From contig NZ_JNIY01000006.1 in NCBI RefSeq assembly GCF_000701465.1, positions 1 through 64,000 on the forward strand: 64,000 nt of DNA, written 5' to 3'. This stretch comes from Paraoerskovia marina DSM 21750 (GTDB taxonomy: Bacteria > Actinomycetota > Actinomycetes > Actinomycetales > Cellulomonadaceae). Made by a program: the position numbers and the translations under genes. Below are positions 25,107-33,372 of the stretch, in pieces; the stretch's first letter is position 1, and every line of letters begins with the position of its first letter. Under the pieces are notes generated by a model. That model saw only the letters and a list, made by a program, of their open reading frames with translations, was not told where the DNA came from and searched no databases.

Positions 25107-26539
25107 GCCTCCGACTCGCTGCGGTCCGCCGACCACTCCGTGTGGAAGGTGCCCTCACGGTCGACGCGCCGGTAGGTGTGCGCGCCGAAGAAGTCGCGCT
25201 GCGCCTGGATCAGCGCGGCGGGAAGCCGCTCGGCCCGGACACCGTCGTAGTACGCGAGCGACGAGCTGAAGGCCGGCGTGGGGATGCCGTTCTGGGCGGC
25301 ACCCGCGACGACGCGACGCCAGGCGGCCAGGCCGTTGCCGACCGCGCCGGTGAAGTACTCGTCGGCGAGCAGCAGCGGCAGGTCGGCGTCGCGCTCGTAG
25401 GCCTCGGTGATGCGGTTGAGGAACCCGGCACGGATGATGCAGCCGCCACGCCAGATACGGGCCATCGCACCACGGTCGATGTTCCAGTCGTTCTCGACGC
25501 TCGCCGCCGCGATCTGGTCGAAGCCCTGCGAGTAGGCGACCACCTTCGAGGCGTAGAGCGCGAGGCGGACGTCCTCGACGAACGCGTCGCGGTCCGTGAT
25601 GGTCCACTCCTGCGTGTGGGCGGGCAGAGCCGCACGACCGGCCTCGCGCTGCGGGACCGAGCCCGACAGCGCCCGCGCGAACGTCGCCTCCGCGATGCCC
25701 GTGATGGGCACACCGAGGTCCAGGCCGTTCTGGACGGTCCAGCGGCCCGTGCCCTTCTGCTCGGCCTGGTCGAGGACGACGTCGACGAACGCCGACCCGG
25801 TCTCGGCGTCCACGTGCTGCAGCACGTCGGCCGTGATCTCGATCAGGAACGACTCGAGGTCACCGGTGTTCCACTCGGCGAAGATCTGGCCGATCTCGGC
25901 CGCCGAGGCGCCTAGTCCCTGCTTGAGCAGGTCGTAGGCCTCGGCGATCAGCTGCATGTCGGCGTACTCGATGCCGTTGTGCACCATCTTGACGAAGTGT
26001 CCGGCGCCGTCGGGGCCGACATAGGTGCAGCACGGGGTTCCGTCGACCTTGGCCGAGATGTCCTCGAGGATCGGGCCGAGGCTCTTGTACGACTCCCGGG
26101 TACCGCCCGGCATGATCGAGGGGCCGTTGAGCGCGCCCTCCTCGCCGCCCGAGACCCCGGTGCCGACGAAGTGCAGCCCCTGCGCGCGCAGGTCGTTCTC
26201 GCGGCGGATGGTGTCCGGGAAGTGTGCGTTGCCGGCGTCCACGATGATGTCGCCCTCCTCCAGGAGGGGAACGAGCTCGTCGATCACGGCGTCCGTCGGG
26301 CCGCCGGCCTTGACCATCACCACGACCTTGCGCGGACGCTCGAGGGAGGCGACGAAGTCGGCCATCGACTCGGAGGGGACGAAGTCGCCGTCGGAGCCGT
26401 TCTCCTCGATCAGCGACTGGGTCTTCGCGTACGAACGGTTGTGCACCGCCACGGTGTAGCCGTGGCGGGCGAAGTTGCGGGCGAGGTTGCGGCCCATGAC
26501 CGCCAGGCCGGTGACGCCGATCTGAGCACGTGCAGACAT
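25103..26539 (-). CDS. gnd: 6-phosphogluconate dehydrogenase, decarboxylating
   Basis: 478 residues from the ATG at 26539, preceded by GAGGAG; normal for the long form. N-terminal NADP site IGVTGLAVMGRNLARNFARH, substrate motifs VGTGVSGGEEGALNGPSIMP and GHFVKMVHNGIEYADMQLI (catalytic lysine in KMVHNGIEY), and the helical C-terminal domain with GCIIRAGFLNRITEAY. It oxidises 6-phosphogluconate to ribulose 5-phosphate, CO2 and NADPH in the pentose phosphate pathway. First gene of a two-gene unit with the ATP-grasp ligase. It diverges from the DUF3000 gene. Confidence 0.95.
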   Translation of the reverse strand: MSARAQIGVTGLAVMGRNLARNFARHGYTVAVHNRSYAKTQSLIEENGSDGDFVPSESMADFVASLERPRKVVVMVKAGGPTDAVIDELVPLLEEGDIIVDAGNAHFPDTIRRENDLRAQGLHFVGTGVSGGEEGALNGPSIMPGGTRESYKSLGPILEDISAKVDGTPCCTYVGPDGAGHFVKMVHNGIEYADMQLIAEAYDLLKQGLGASAAEIGQIFAEWNTGDLESFLIEITADVLQHVDAETGSAFVDVVLDQAEQKGTGRWTVQNGLDLGVPITGIAEATFARALSGSVPQREAGRAALPAHTQEWTITDRDAFVEDVRLALYASKVVAYSQGFDQIAAASVENDWNIDRGAMARIWRGGCIIRAGFLNRITEAYERDADLPLLLADEYFTGAVGNGLAAWRRVVAGAAQNGIPTPAFSSSLAYYDGVRAERLPAALIQAQRDFFGAHTYRRVDREGTFHTEWSADRSESEA

Positions 26540-26672
26540 ACGGTTCGATTCTCCTCGGGAGGTCGTCTCGTTCTTGCGACACCCCTCGGTGGGCGCCGGG
26601 GTCCACCTTAGTAGGCCGCCCGTCGCAGGCCCCTTCCGCGCGCCGTTCCTCCACATCCTGGACACGACCTCG

Positions 26673-26678
26673 TAGGGT
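26673..26678 (+). promoter_or_regulatory. Leaderless -10 element TAGGGT
   Basis: TAGGGT seven bases before the GTG at 26686, with no ribosome-binding site. Confidence 0.5.
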
Positions 26679-26685
26679 TCGGCAT

Positions 26686-27276
26686 GTGATCCACGCCCCC
26701 CGAGCCGGGGTTCCGGAGGAGTTTCTCGGAGCTCTCGAGGCCCTCGCCTCCCACGCACCGCGCGCCGGCATCGAGCTGCGCGAGATCGAGGCACCCCGTC
26801 GGATCTCGCCCTACGCCGTGGCGTTCGAGGCGACCGTGCGTGCCCCGGGGGGCTCGGACGAGACGGAGCTCGCGACGGGCCGGATCGTGGTGCTGTACGA
26901 CCCCACGGGCCAGGACGCCTGGAACGGCCGGTTCCGGGTCGTGACCCTGACGCGGGCGATGCTCGACGTCGACATGGCCGCGGACCCGCTGTTCGACGAC
27001 GTCGCGTGGTCCTGGCTCGAGGAGGCCGTCGAGGAGACGGACGCGCACACCCTGGGTGGCACGGTCACACGTGTCCTGTCCACGTCGTTCGGGGTCCTCT
27101 CGACGGCAGACGAGGACGTCGACGTCGAGATCCGCGCCTCCTGGACGCCCGGGACGGCTGATCTCGCACCCCACCTCCAGGCCTGGTACGACCTCATGCT
27201 CTCGGCCGCAGGGATCCCGCCCCAGCCGGACGGCGTGACCACTTTGCGACCTCGACACGGCACGATGGACCCATGA
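26686..27276 (+). CDS. DUF3000 family protein
   Basis: 196 residues of an actinobacterium-specific family of unknown function. Recognised by the sequence IEAPRRISPYAVAFEATVRA, the GRIVVLYDPTGQDAWNGRFR block and DVAWSWLEEAVEET; no catalytic motif apparent. Soluble, no signal peptide. The GTG at 26686 follows a TAGGGT element by seven bases. Its stop overlaps the RNase D start (ATGA), so the two are co-translated; the pairing of DUF3000 with RNase D is usual in actinobacteria and suggests, but does not show, an RNA-related role. Confidence 0.8.
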   Translation: MIHAPRAGVPEEFLGALEALASHAPRAGIELREIEAPRRISPYAVAFEATVRAPGGSDETELATGRIVVLYDPTGQDAWNGRFRVVTLTRAMLDVDMAADPLFDDVAWSWLEEAVEETDAHTLGGTVTRVLSTSFGVLSTADEDVDVEIRASWTPGTADLAPHLQAWYDLMLSAAGIPPQPDGVTTLRPRHGTMDP

Positions 27277-28538
27277 CGACGGACACGCAGACTCCGGACG
27301 GGCCGCCCGACGCCGAGGAGACCCCCGGGGACCCGGTCACCCCGCTCACCGAACCCGCCGACGGCATTCCTGCCGTGACGACGACCGCCGAGGGGCTCGC
27401 CGCCGCGGTCGCCGCGATCCGCGCGGGCACGGGTCCGGTCGCCGCGGACGCCGAACGTGCCTCGGGCTACCGGTACGGGCAGGACACCTATCTGGTGCAG
27501 CTCAGACGCCGCGGTTCCGGTACCTGGCTCGTCGACCCGCGGGAGCTCCCGGACCTCTCCGCGCTGTCCGAGGCGGCCGGGGACGCCGAGTGGGTCCTGC
27601 ACGCCGCGTCCCAGGACCTGCCGGGCTTCGCCGAGCACGGTCTGCTGCCGACGACGATCTTCGACACCGAGCTCGCATCCCGACTCCTCGGGCTCGAGCG
27701 GGTGGGGCTGGGGGCCGTCGTCGCCGAGATCCTCGGCCTGGGACTGGCGAAGGAGCACTCCGCGGTCGACTGGTCGACCCGGCCCCTTCCCGAGTCCTGG
27801 CTCCGGTACGCCGCGCTCGACGTCGAGGTGCTCGTGGACCTCCGCGACGAGCTCGCGGCGCGCCTCGACGCCGCCGGCAAGACGGAGTGGGCCGCCCAGG
27901 AGTTCGAGCACGTCCGGACGATGCCGCCGCCCGCCCCCCGGGTGGACCCGTGGCGCCGGACGTCGGGGATGCACGGACTCCGCGACCGTCGCCAGCTGGC
28001 GGTCGTCCGCAGTCTTTGGGAGGCGCGCGACCTGAACGCACGGCGCCGGGACATCGCGCCCGGCCGCATCCTTCCGGACCGGGCGATCGTCGCCGCGGCC
28101 CGCGCGATGCCGCGCTCGGTCCCCGCGCTGACCGCCCTGCGCGAGTTCTCCGGCCGTGCCACCAAGCGCCGCGCCCCGCAGTGGCAGGTCGCCATCGACG
28201 AGGCGCTCGCCCTCCCCGACGCCGAGCTCCCGTCGACCCGGGGCCCGCGAACCGACGCTCCCCCGCCCCCGCGCGCCTGGCCCGACCGCAATCCCGAGGC
28301 CGCCGCACGGCTGGAGGCCGCCCGCGCCACGGTCAACGCCGTCGCGGAGGAGGTCACGATGCCCGTCGAGAACGTGGTCCAGCCGTCCCTGCTGCGCGCG
28401 GTGTGCTGGACCCCGCCCGAACGCCTGGACGCCGACCACCTCGACGAGGCCTTCGCGGCCGGAGGCGCCAGGCCGTGGCAGCGTGCGCTCGTCGCGGAAC
28501 CCCTCGCCCGCGCGTTCGCGGGCCTGGCCGGGGCCTGA
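27273..28538 (+). CDS. rnd: Ribonuclease D
   Basis: 421 residues. The 3'-5' exonuclease domain spans about 50-220: Exo I is changed from the usual DTE (VAADAERASGYRYG keeps D and E), Exo II is in WVLHAASQDLPGF, and Exo III in SWLRYAALDVEVLVDLRDEL. An HRDC domain follows at about 230-310 (GLRDRRQLAVVRSLWEARDL through AMPRSVPALTAL). The family trims tRNA 3' ends. The first 25 residues are acidic and disordered. Translationally coupled to the DUF3000 gene; ends 45 bases before the femX-like gene, which has its own promoter. Confidence 0.87.
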   Translation: MTTDTQTPDGPPDAEETPGDPVTPLTEPADGIPAVTTTAEGLAAAVAAIRAGTGPVAADAERASGYRYGQDTYLVQLRRRGSGTWLVDPRELPDLSALSEAAGDAEWVLHAASQDLPGFAEHGLLPTTIFDTELASRLLGLERVGLGAVVAEILGLGLAKEHSAVDWSTRPLPESWLRYAALDVEVLVDLRDELAARLDAAGKTEWAAQEFEHVRTMPPPAPRVDPWRRTSGMHGLRDRRQLAVVRSLWEARDLNARRRDIAPGRILPDRAIVAAARAMPRSVPALTALREFSGRATKRRAPQWQVAIDEALALPDAELPSTRGPRTDAPPPPRAWPDRNPEAAARLEAARATVNAVAEEVTMPVENVVQPSLLRAVCWTPPERLDADHLDEAFAAGGARPWQRALVAEPLARAFAGLAGA

Positions 28539-28570
28539 CCGCGGTCGCCGTGCGACGAGGACGGACAGGA

Positions 28571-28576
28571 TAGGGT
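28571..28576 (+). promoter_or_regulatory. Leaderless -10 element TAGGGT
   Basis: TAGGGT seven bases before the GTG at 28584, the same arrangement as upstream of 19903 and 26686. Confidence 0.5.
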
Positions 28577-28583
28577 CGAGCGC

Positions 28584-29678
28584 GTGCACGAGCCGAAGAT
28601 GGACCTGACGGTCGTTGAGATCACCCACCGCGACGCCTGGGATCGCTCGATCCTCGACGCGGGGGGCCACCCGCTGCAGATGTGGGGATGGGGTGAGGTC
28701 AAGAGCACCGGGACCTGGACGGCGCGACGTGTGCACGTGCTGGACGGCGAGGAGCTCGTCGGCGCGGCGCAGATCCTGGTCCGTCGTCTGCCCGCCCAGT
28801 TCAAGGCCCTGTGCCACGTCCCCCGCGGCCCGGTGGTCGTCTCCCCCGCCGACGACGACGGCGTGCGCGACGACGTCGAGCCCGGTCCCGAGGGTGCCTA
28901 CGCGGGCGGCGGGTACGGCGTGGGCAGGGAGCCGCAGCGCTCGGCCGTCACCACGGCGATCGCCGCCTGGGCGAAGTCGAACATCGGCGGCGTCGGGATG
29001 ACCCTTGAGCCGGACTGGCCCGAGGGGACCTCACTGACGCTCGCCGACGCGCGGCCGTCGCCGAACCCGATCCTCTACCCGTCGACGCTCATCGTGGACC
29101 TGACCAACGACCCCGAGACCCTCATGAAGTCGATGAGCAAGTCCACGCGGTACGACATCCGCAAGGCCGGACGGTCCGGCCTCGACGTGCGCCGCGTCGT
29201 CGACGATGAGACCGTCCGCGCGGTGCTCGAGGTCTACAAGGAGACGGCGGAGCGCGCCGGGTTCGCCCTCCACGAGGACGCGTACTACCTGGCCATCCAC
29301 CGCGAGATGGCGGACGCCTCGGTGCTGGTGGCGGCCTTCGACGACGACGGCGCGCCGGTCGCGTTCGTCTGGTGCGTCCAGTCGGCCTCGACCTCGTTCG
29401 AGCTGTACGGCGGCATCAACGACGCGGGGCGCAAGCTGCGCGCCAACGCCCCGGTCAAGTGGCACGCCATGGAGCTGGCACGCGAGGCGGGCGTGGTGCG
29501 CTACGACATGAACGGGTTGCTCAACGACGGGATCAGCGAGTTCAAGAAGAGCTTCGCGCACCACAGCGACGAGCTCGTCCGAAGCGTCGACGTCCCCTTC
29601 TCGATCTGGTACTCCGCGTGGAACAGCGCGCTGCCGACCGCGAAGAAGGTCGTCCGGACGCTGCGAGGTTCTCACTAG
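28584..29678 (+). CDS. FemAB-family peptidoglycan bridge aminoacyltransferase
   Basis: 364 residues with two GNAT-like halves typical of FemX/FemA/FemB. Characteristic segments are GHPLQMWGWGEVKSTGTW near the N-terminus, SKSTRYDIRKAGRSGLDVRR in the middle, and GGINDAGRKLRANAPVKWHA with YDMNGLLNDGISEFKKSF near the end. These enzymes use aminoacyl-tRNA to add an amino acid to the stem-peptide side chain of lipid II. There is no long coiled-coil insertion, so FemX-like use is more likely than FemA/B. The GTG start is supported by a TAGGGT element. Together with the ATP-grasp ligase at 23832 it points to an interpeptide bridge. Confidence 0.82.
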   Translation: MHEPKMDLTVVEITHRDAWDRSILDAGGHPLQMWGWGEVKSTGTWTARRVHVLDGEELVGAAQILVRRLPAQFKALCHVPRGPVVVSPADDDGVRDDVEPGPEGAYAGGGYGVGREPQRSAVTTAIAAWAKSNIGGVGMTLEPDWPEGTSLTLADARPSPNPILYPSTLIVDLTNDPETLMKSMSKSTRYDIRKAGRSGLDVRRVVDDETVRAVLEVYKETAERAGFALHEDAYYLAIHREMADASVLVAAFDDDGAPVAFVWCVQSASTSFELYGGINDAGRKLRANAPVKWHAMELAREAGVVRYDMNGLLNDGISEFKKSFAHHSDELVRSVDVPFSIWYSAWNSALPTAKKVVRTLRGSH

Positions 29679-29698
29679 CGCCACGCCCGACCCGTCCC

Positions 29699-29732
29699 GA
29701 CGCCGCACCGCCCACCCGGGCCGTGCGGCGTC
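29699..29732 (+). terminator. Rho-independent terminator after the femX-like gene
   Basis: GACGCCGCAC pairs with GTGCGGCGTC around a C-rich loop, followed by GTCGTC. Lies 20 bases after the stop. Confidence 0.65.
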
Positions 29733-29772
29733 GTCGTCTCCACGACACCCCGTCAGGTAGTGACATTTACCT

Positions 29773-29787
29773 GCTACCGCGGGTAGC
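29773..29787. promoter_or_regulatory. Palindromic operator-like site upstream of fadA
   Basis: GCTACCGCGGGTAGC is a perfect 15-base palindrome (6-bp arms, 3-bp centre), 60 bases before the fadA ATG and inside the likely promoter. It suits a TetR-type dimer. The regulator is not in the window. Confidence 0.5.
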
Positions 29788-29847
29788 CTCTACTTTGCAG
29801 GAGCGGTGCCGCTCACCGGACACCGCCGTCCACCCCAAGGAGACTCC

Positions 29848-31122
29848 ATGACCTCGGTCACCACCGAGCAGACTGCGAGCGCCACAGCGCCGCGCGTCCG
29901 CCCGCACGTCCGCGACGTCGTCTTCGTCGAAGGTGTTCGAACACCGTTCGGCAAGGCACGTCCCGACGGAATCTATGCGCACACCCGCGCCGACGACCTG
30001 GCCGTCAAGGCCGTTCGTGAGCTGTTGCGTCGCCACCCCGAGCTCCCCGTCGAGCGGGTCGACGAGGTCGCTCTCGCGGCGACCACCCAGTCGGGCGACC
30101 AGGGTCTGACCCTCGGGCGCAGCGTCGCGCTCCTCGCGGGTCTGCCGAGCACGACGCCCGGGTACGCCATCGACCGCATGTGCGCGGGTGCGATGACGGC
30201 CGTGACCAACACCGCCTCGGCGATCATGGTCGGCGCGCAGGACGTCGCGATCGCCGGCGGGGTCGAGCACATGGGCCACCACCCGATGGGCGAGGGCATG
30301 GACCCGAACCCGCGCTTCGTCTCCGAGAAGCTCGTCGACTCCTCCGCCCTGGTCATGGGCGCGACGGCGGAGAACCTCCACGACCGGTTCAGCCACCTGA
30401 CCAAGGAGCGCACCGACGCGTTCGGCGTGGCCAGCCAGGCCAAGTACGCCCAGGCCCTCGCGGACGGTCACATCTCGCCCGACCTCGTGCCGGTCGCCAC
30501 CCGCGACCCGGAGAACGGCTGGGGTCTCGCCACGACCGACGAGCTGCCGCGCCCGGGCACGACGGTCGAGGCCATCGCCGACCTCAAGACGCCCTTCCGC
30601 CCCGGCGGCAAGGTGACGGCCGGCAACGCCTCGCCGCTGACCGACGGTGCCACCGCCTGCCTGCTCGCGGCCGGGGACGTCGCCGAGGAGCTCGGCCTGT
30701 CCGTCCGCATGCGCATGGTCTCGTTCGCCTTCGCGGGCGTCGACCCCGAGGTCATGGGCATCGGCCCGATCCCGGCGACGGAGCGTGCGCTGCGCACCGC
30801 GGGGCTCACCATCGACGACATCGGGCTCTTCGAGATCAACGAGGCGTTCGCCGTCCAGGTGCTCAGCCTGCTGGACCACTACGGCATCGCGGACGACGAC
30901 GAGCGCGTCAACGTCTACGGCGGAGCCATCGCGATGGGTCACCCGCTCGCCTCGACGGGCGTGCGCCTGATGACGCAGCTGGCCCGCCAGTTCGCGCAGC
31001 ACCCCGAGGTCCGCTACGGGATCACGACGATGTGCGTCGGCCTGGGCATGGGCGGCACCGTCATCTGGGAGAACCCCCACCACGCCGACTACTCCGGCCA
31101 CACGACGACGCAGGAGGCCTGA
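29848..31122 (+). CDS. fadA: Acetyl-CoA C-acyltransferase (3-ketoacyl-CoA thiolase)
   Basis: 424 residues, ATG preceded by AAGGAGA. Thiolase motifs: nucleophile C112 in AIDRMCAGAMTAV, NEAFAV near residue 330, the catalytic histidine in YGGAIAMGHPLASTG, and the second cysteine in MCVGLGMGG. It cleaves 3-ketoacyl-CoA to acetyl-CoA and a shortened acyl-CoA in beta-oxidation. fadB follows five bases later with its own AGGAGG, giving the standard fadA-fadB unit. The palindrome upstream suggests repression in the absence of fatty acids. Confidence 0.93.
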   Translation: MTSVTTEQTASATAPRVRPHVRDVVFVEGVRTPFGKARPDGIYAHTRADDLAVKAVRELLRRHPELPVERVDEVALAATTQSGDQGLTLGRSVALLAGLPSTTPGYAIDRMCAGAMTAVTNTASAIMVGAQDVAIAGGVEHMGHHPMGEGMDPNPRFVSEKLVDSSALVMGATAENLHDRFSHLTKERTDAFGVASQAKYAQALADGHISPDLVPVATRDPENGWGLATTDELPRPGTTVEAIADLKTPFRPGGKVTAGNASPLTDGATACLLAAGDVAEELGLSVRMRMVSFAFAGVDPEVMGIGPIPATERALRTAGLTIDDIGLFEINEAFAVQVLSLLDHYGIADDDERVNVYGGAIAMGHPLASTGVRLMTQLARQFAQHPEVRYGITTMCVGLGMGGTVIWENPHHADYSGHTTTQEA

Positions 31123-31127
31123 GCCTG

Positions 31128-33230
31128 ATGAGCACCGACACACGCGCCGAGCGCGTCACCCACTCCCTCGTCCGCGACGTCGCCCTGCCGGGCGGCACGG
31201 GGACGATGGCCCTGATCACGATGGACAACGGGCTCGACCACACCAAGCCGTCGACCCTCGGCCCCGAGGGGATGGCCGAGCTGACCACGGCCCTCGAGGG
31301 GCTGAAGGAGCGCGCGGCGGCCGGCGAGATCGTCGCCGTCGGTGTCACGGGCAAGCCGTACTTCCTGGCCGCCGGTGCCGACCTCACGCAGGTCGCCGCG
31401 GTGACCACGCACGACGACGCGCGTGAGCTCGGCCGCAACGGTCACCGCGCCTACACCCTGCTGGGCGAGCTGGGCGTGCCCACCTTCGCGTTCGTCAACG
31501 GCCTGGCCCTCGGTGGCGGGTTCGAGCTCGCGCTCAACTGCACCTACCGCACTGTCGCCTCGGACGCGGGCGCACTTGCCCTCCCGGAGACCGGCCTCGG
31601 TCTGATCCCGGGCTGGGGCGGCGCCTACCTCGTGCCTCGCCTGATCGGCGTCGAGAAGGCCGTCGACGTGATCCTGACGCGGCCCGCTGCCAACAAGCCG
31701 TTCAAGCCCGCCGAGGTCCTCGAGCTCGGACTGGTCGACGCGCTCTTCGGCTCGGCCGACTACCTCGAGCAGTCCATCGCGTGGGCGGAGTCCGTCCTGC
31801 GCGGCGACGTCACCGTCGAGCGACGCGAGCTCGACTCGCCCGAGGTCTGGGACGCCGTCGTGCACGCGACCCGCCAGCGCCTGGACGCCGTCGTCGCCGA
31901 CTCCCGCCCCGCGCCGGGACGCGCGCTCGACCTCATCGCCGCGGCACGGACCGCGACGCAGGCGGACGCGTTCGCCGCCGAGGACGAGGCCCTGGCGGAC
32001 CTCATCATGACCGACGAGATGCGCTCGAGCGTCTACGCGTTCCAGGCGGTCTCGCAGGGCAAGCGCCCGACCGGTGCCCCGGACAAGAGCCTCGCGAAGC
32101 CCGTCACCCGCGTCGGCATCGTCGGTGCGGGGCTCATGGCCGCACAGATCGCGATGCTGTTCGCCCAGCGGCTCGGTGTGCCGGTCGTGATGCGCGACCT
32201 CGACCAGGAGCGCGTCGACAAGGGACTGCAGCACGTGCGCGGCACCGTCGAGAAGCTCACGGGGTCGGGACGGATGTCGGCCGACGCCGGGGCGAAGATC
32301 CTCGCCTCCGTTCACGGCACGACGGACATCCAGGACTTCGCGTCCTGCGATTTCGTGATCGAAGCCGTCACCGAGGTCATGGGCCTGAAGAAGAAGGTCT
32401 TCGCCGAGCTCGAGGGCATCATCTCCCCCGACGCGATCCTCGCGACGAACACCTCGGCCCTGTCCATCACCGAGATGGCGGCCGACCTTCAGCACCCCGA
32501 GCGCGTCGTCGGCATCCACTTCTTCAACCCGGTCGCCCAGATGCCCCTGGTGGAGATCATCAAGGCCGAGAAGACGTCGGACGAGGCCCTCGCCACCGGG
32601 TTCGCCGTCGCCAAGAAGCTCCGCAAGACGGCCGTGGGCTGCCTCGACCGGCCGGGCTTCGTCGTCAACCGCCTGCTGGTGCTCCTCCTCGGAAAGATCG
32701 CTGAGGCCGTGGAGGGCGGGACGCCCGTCGAGGCCGCGGACCGCGCTCTGCGTCCGCTCGGTCTGCCGATGCCTCCGTTCCAGCTGCTCGACCTCGTCGG
32801 TCCGGCGGTCGGGCTCCACGTCCTGACCTCCCTGCGCGAGGACCTCGGTGAGCGCATCCCGCAGTCCCCAGGGCTCGAGAAGCTCGTCGAGGACGGCACA
32901 CGGCTCTCGCTCAAGCCTGCCGCCAAGGGCCTTCCGGCTGACGTCGACCCGGAGATCCAGTCCGCCTTCGCAGCGACGCCCGGCACCGGGCTGGACGAGG
33001 CAGGGGTCCTCGACTCGGTGCTCACGGCACTGACCGTCGAGATCGGTCACATGCTCGACGAGAAGGTGATCGAGACTCCCACCCAGATCGACCTCTGCAT
33101 GATCCTCGGCGCCGGGTGGGGCTTCCACCTCGGCGGGATCACCCCGTACCTGGACCGCACCGGGTACTCGGAGAAGGTCCTCGGCCGGCGTCTGCTGCCG
33201 GACGGCGTCGCGAACGTCCCGCAGGGCTGA
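31128..33230 (+). CDS. fadB: Fatty acid oxidation multifunctional protein (enoyl-CoA hydratase / 3-hydroxyacyl-CoA dehydrogenase)
   Basis: 700 residues. An enoyl-CoA hydratase/isomerase domain (about 1-190) shows AAGADLTQVAAV, the oxyanion-hole NGLALGGGFELALNC, and LALPETGLGLIPGWGGAYLV. The NAD-binding dehydrogenase domain begins near 320 (RVGIVGAGLMAAQIAMLFAQ) and has IHFFNPVAQMPLVEII with the catalytic histidine-glutamate pair; the helical dehydrogenase C-terminal domain follows (GFVVNRLLVLLLG). It performs hydration and NAD-dependent oxidation of trans-2-enoyl-CoA. Start ATG at 31128 with AGGAGG upstream. Terminator downstream. Confidence 0.92.
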   Translation: MSTDTRAERVTHSLVRDVALPGGTGTMALITMDNGLDHTKPSTLGPEGMAELTTALEGLKERAAAGEIVAVGVTGKPYFLAAGADLTQVAAVTTHDDARELGRNGHRAYTLLGELGVPTFAFVNGLALGGGFELALNCTYRTVASDAGALALPETGLGLIPGWGGAYLVPRLIGVEKAVDVILTRPAANKPFKPAEVLELGLVDALFGSADYLEQSIAWAESVLRGDVTVERRELDSPEVWDAVVHATRQRLDAVVADSRPAPGRALDLIAAARTATQADAFAAEDEALADLIMTDEMRSSVYAFQAVSQGKRPTGAPDKSLAKPVTRVGIVGAGLMAAQIAMLFAQRLGVPVVMRDLDQERVDKGLQHVRGTVEKLTGSGRMSADAGAKILASVHGTTDIQDFASCDFVIEAVTEVMGLKKKVFAELEGIISPDAILATNTSALSITEMAADLQHPERVVGIHFFNPVAQMPLVEIIKAEKTSDEALATGFAVAKKLRKTAVGCLDRPGFVVNRLLVLLLGKIAEAVEGGTPVEAADRALRPLGLPMPPFQLLDLVGPAVGLHVLTSLREDLGERIPQSPGLEKLVEDGTRLSLKPAAKGLPADVDPEIQSAFAATPGTGLDEAGVLDSVLTALTVEIGHMLDEKVIETPTQIDLCMILGAGWGFHLGGITPYLDRTGYSEKVLGRRLLPDGVANVPQG

Positions 33231-33257
33231 CCTCACCCGCACCCGCTCCACCGCCGA

Positions 33258-33305
33258 CCCGGCGCTCGCGGTCCGTCCCCCTCGGGACCGACCGCGAGCG
33301 CCGGG
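33258..33305 (+). terminator. Rho-independent terminator of fadA-fadB
   Basis: Very strong hairpin: CCCGGCGCTCGCGGTC pairs perfectly with GACCGCGAGCGCCGGG, 27 bases after the fadB stop. No clear T run follows, as often in actinobacteria. Confidence 0.8.
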
Positions 33306-33372
33306 TCGTCCGGGTTCCGGAACCGGGGGCCGTCCGCGAGCGTGGTCCGCCTCCAACCAGCAGACTGCGGCC

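Noticed and set aside
30180-33230. 1016-residue plus-strand frame and the 863-residue minus-strand frame across fadA-fadB
   Set aside because: Both overlap well-defined fadA and fadB coding sequence in other frames, and their translated upstream parts are arginine/proline-rich GC-artefact sequence.
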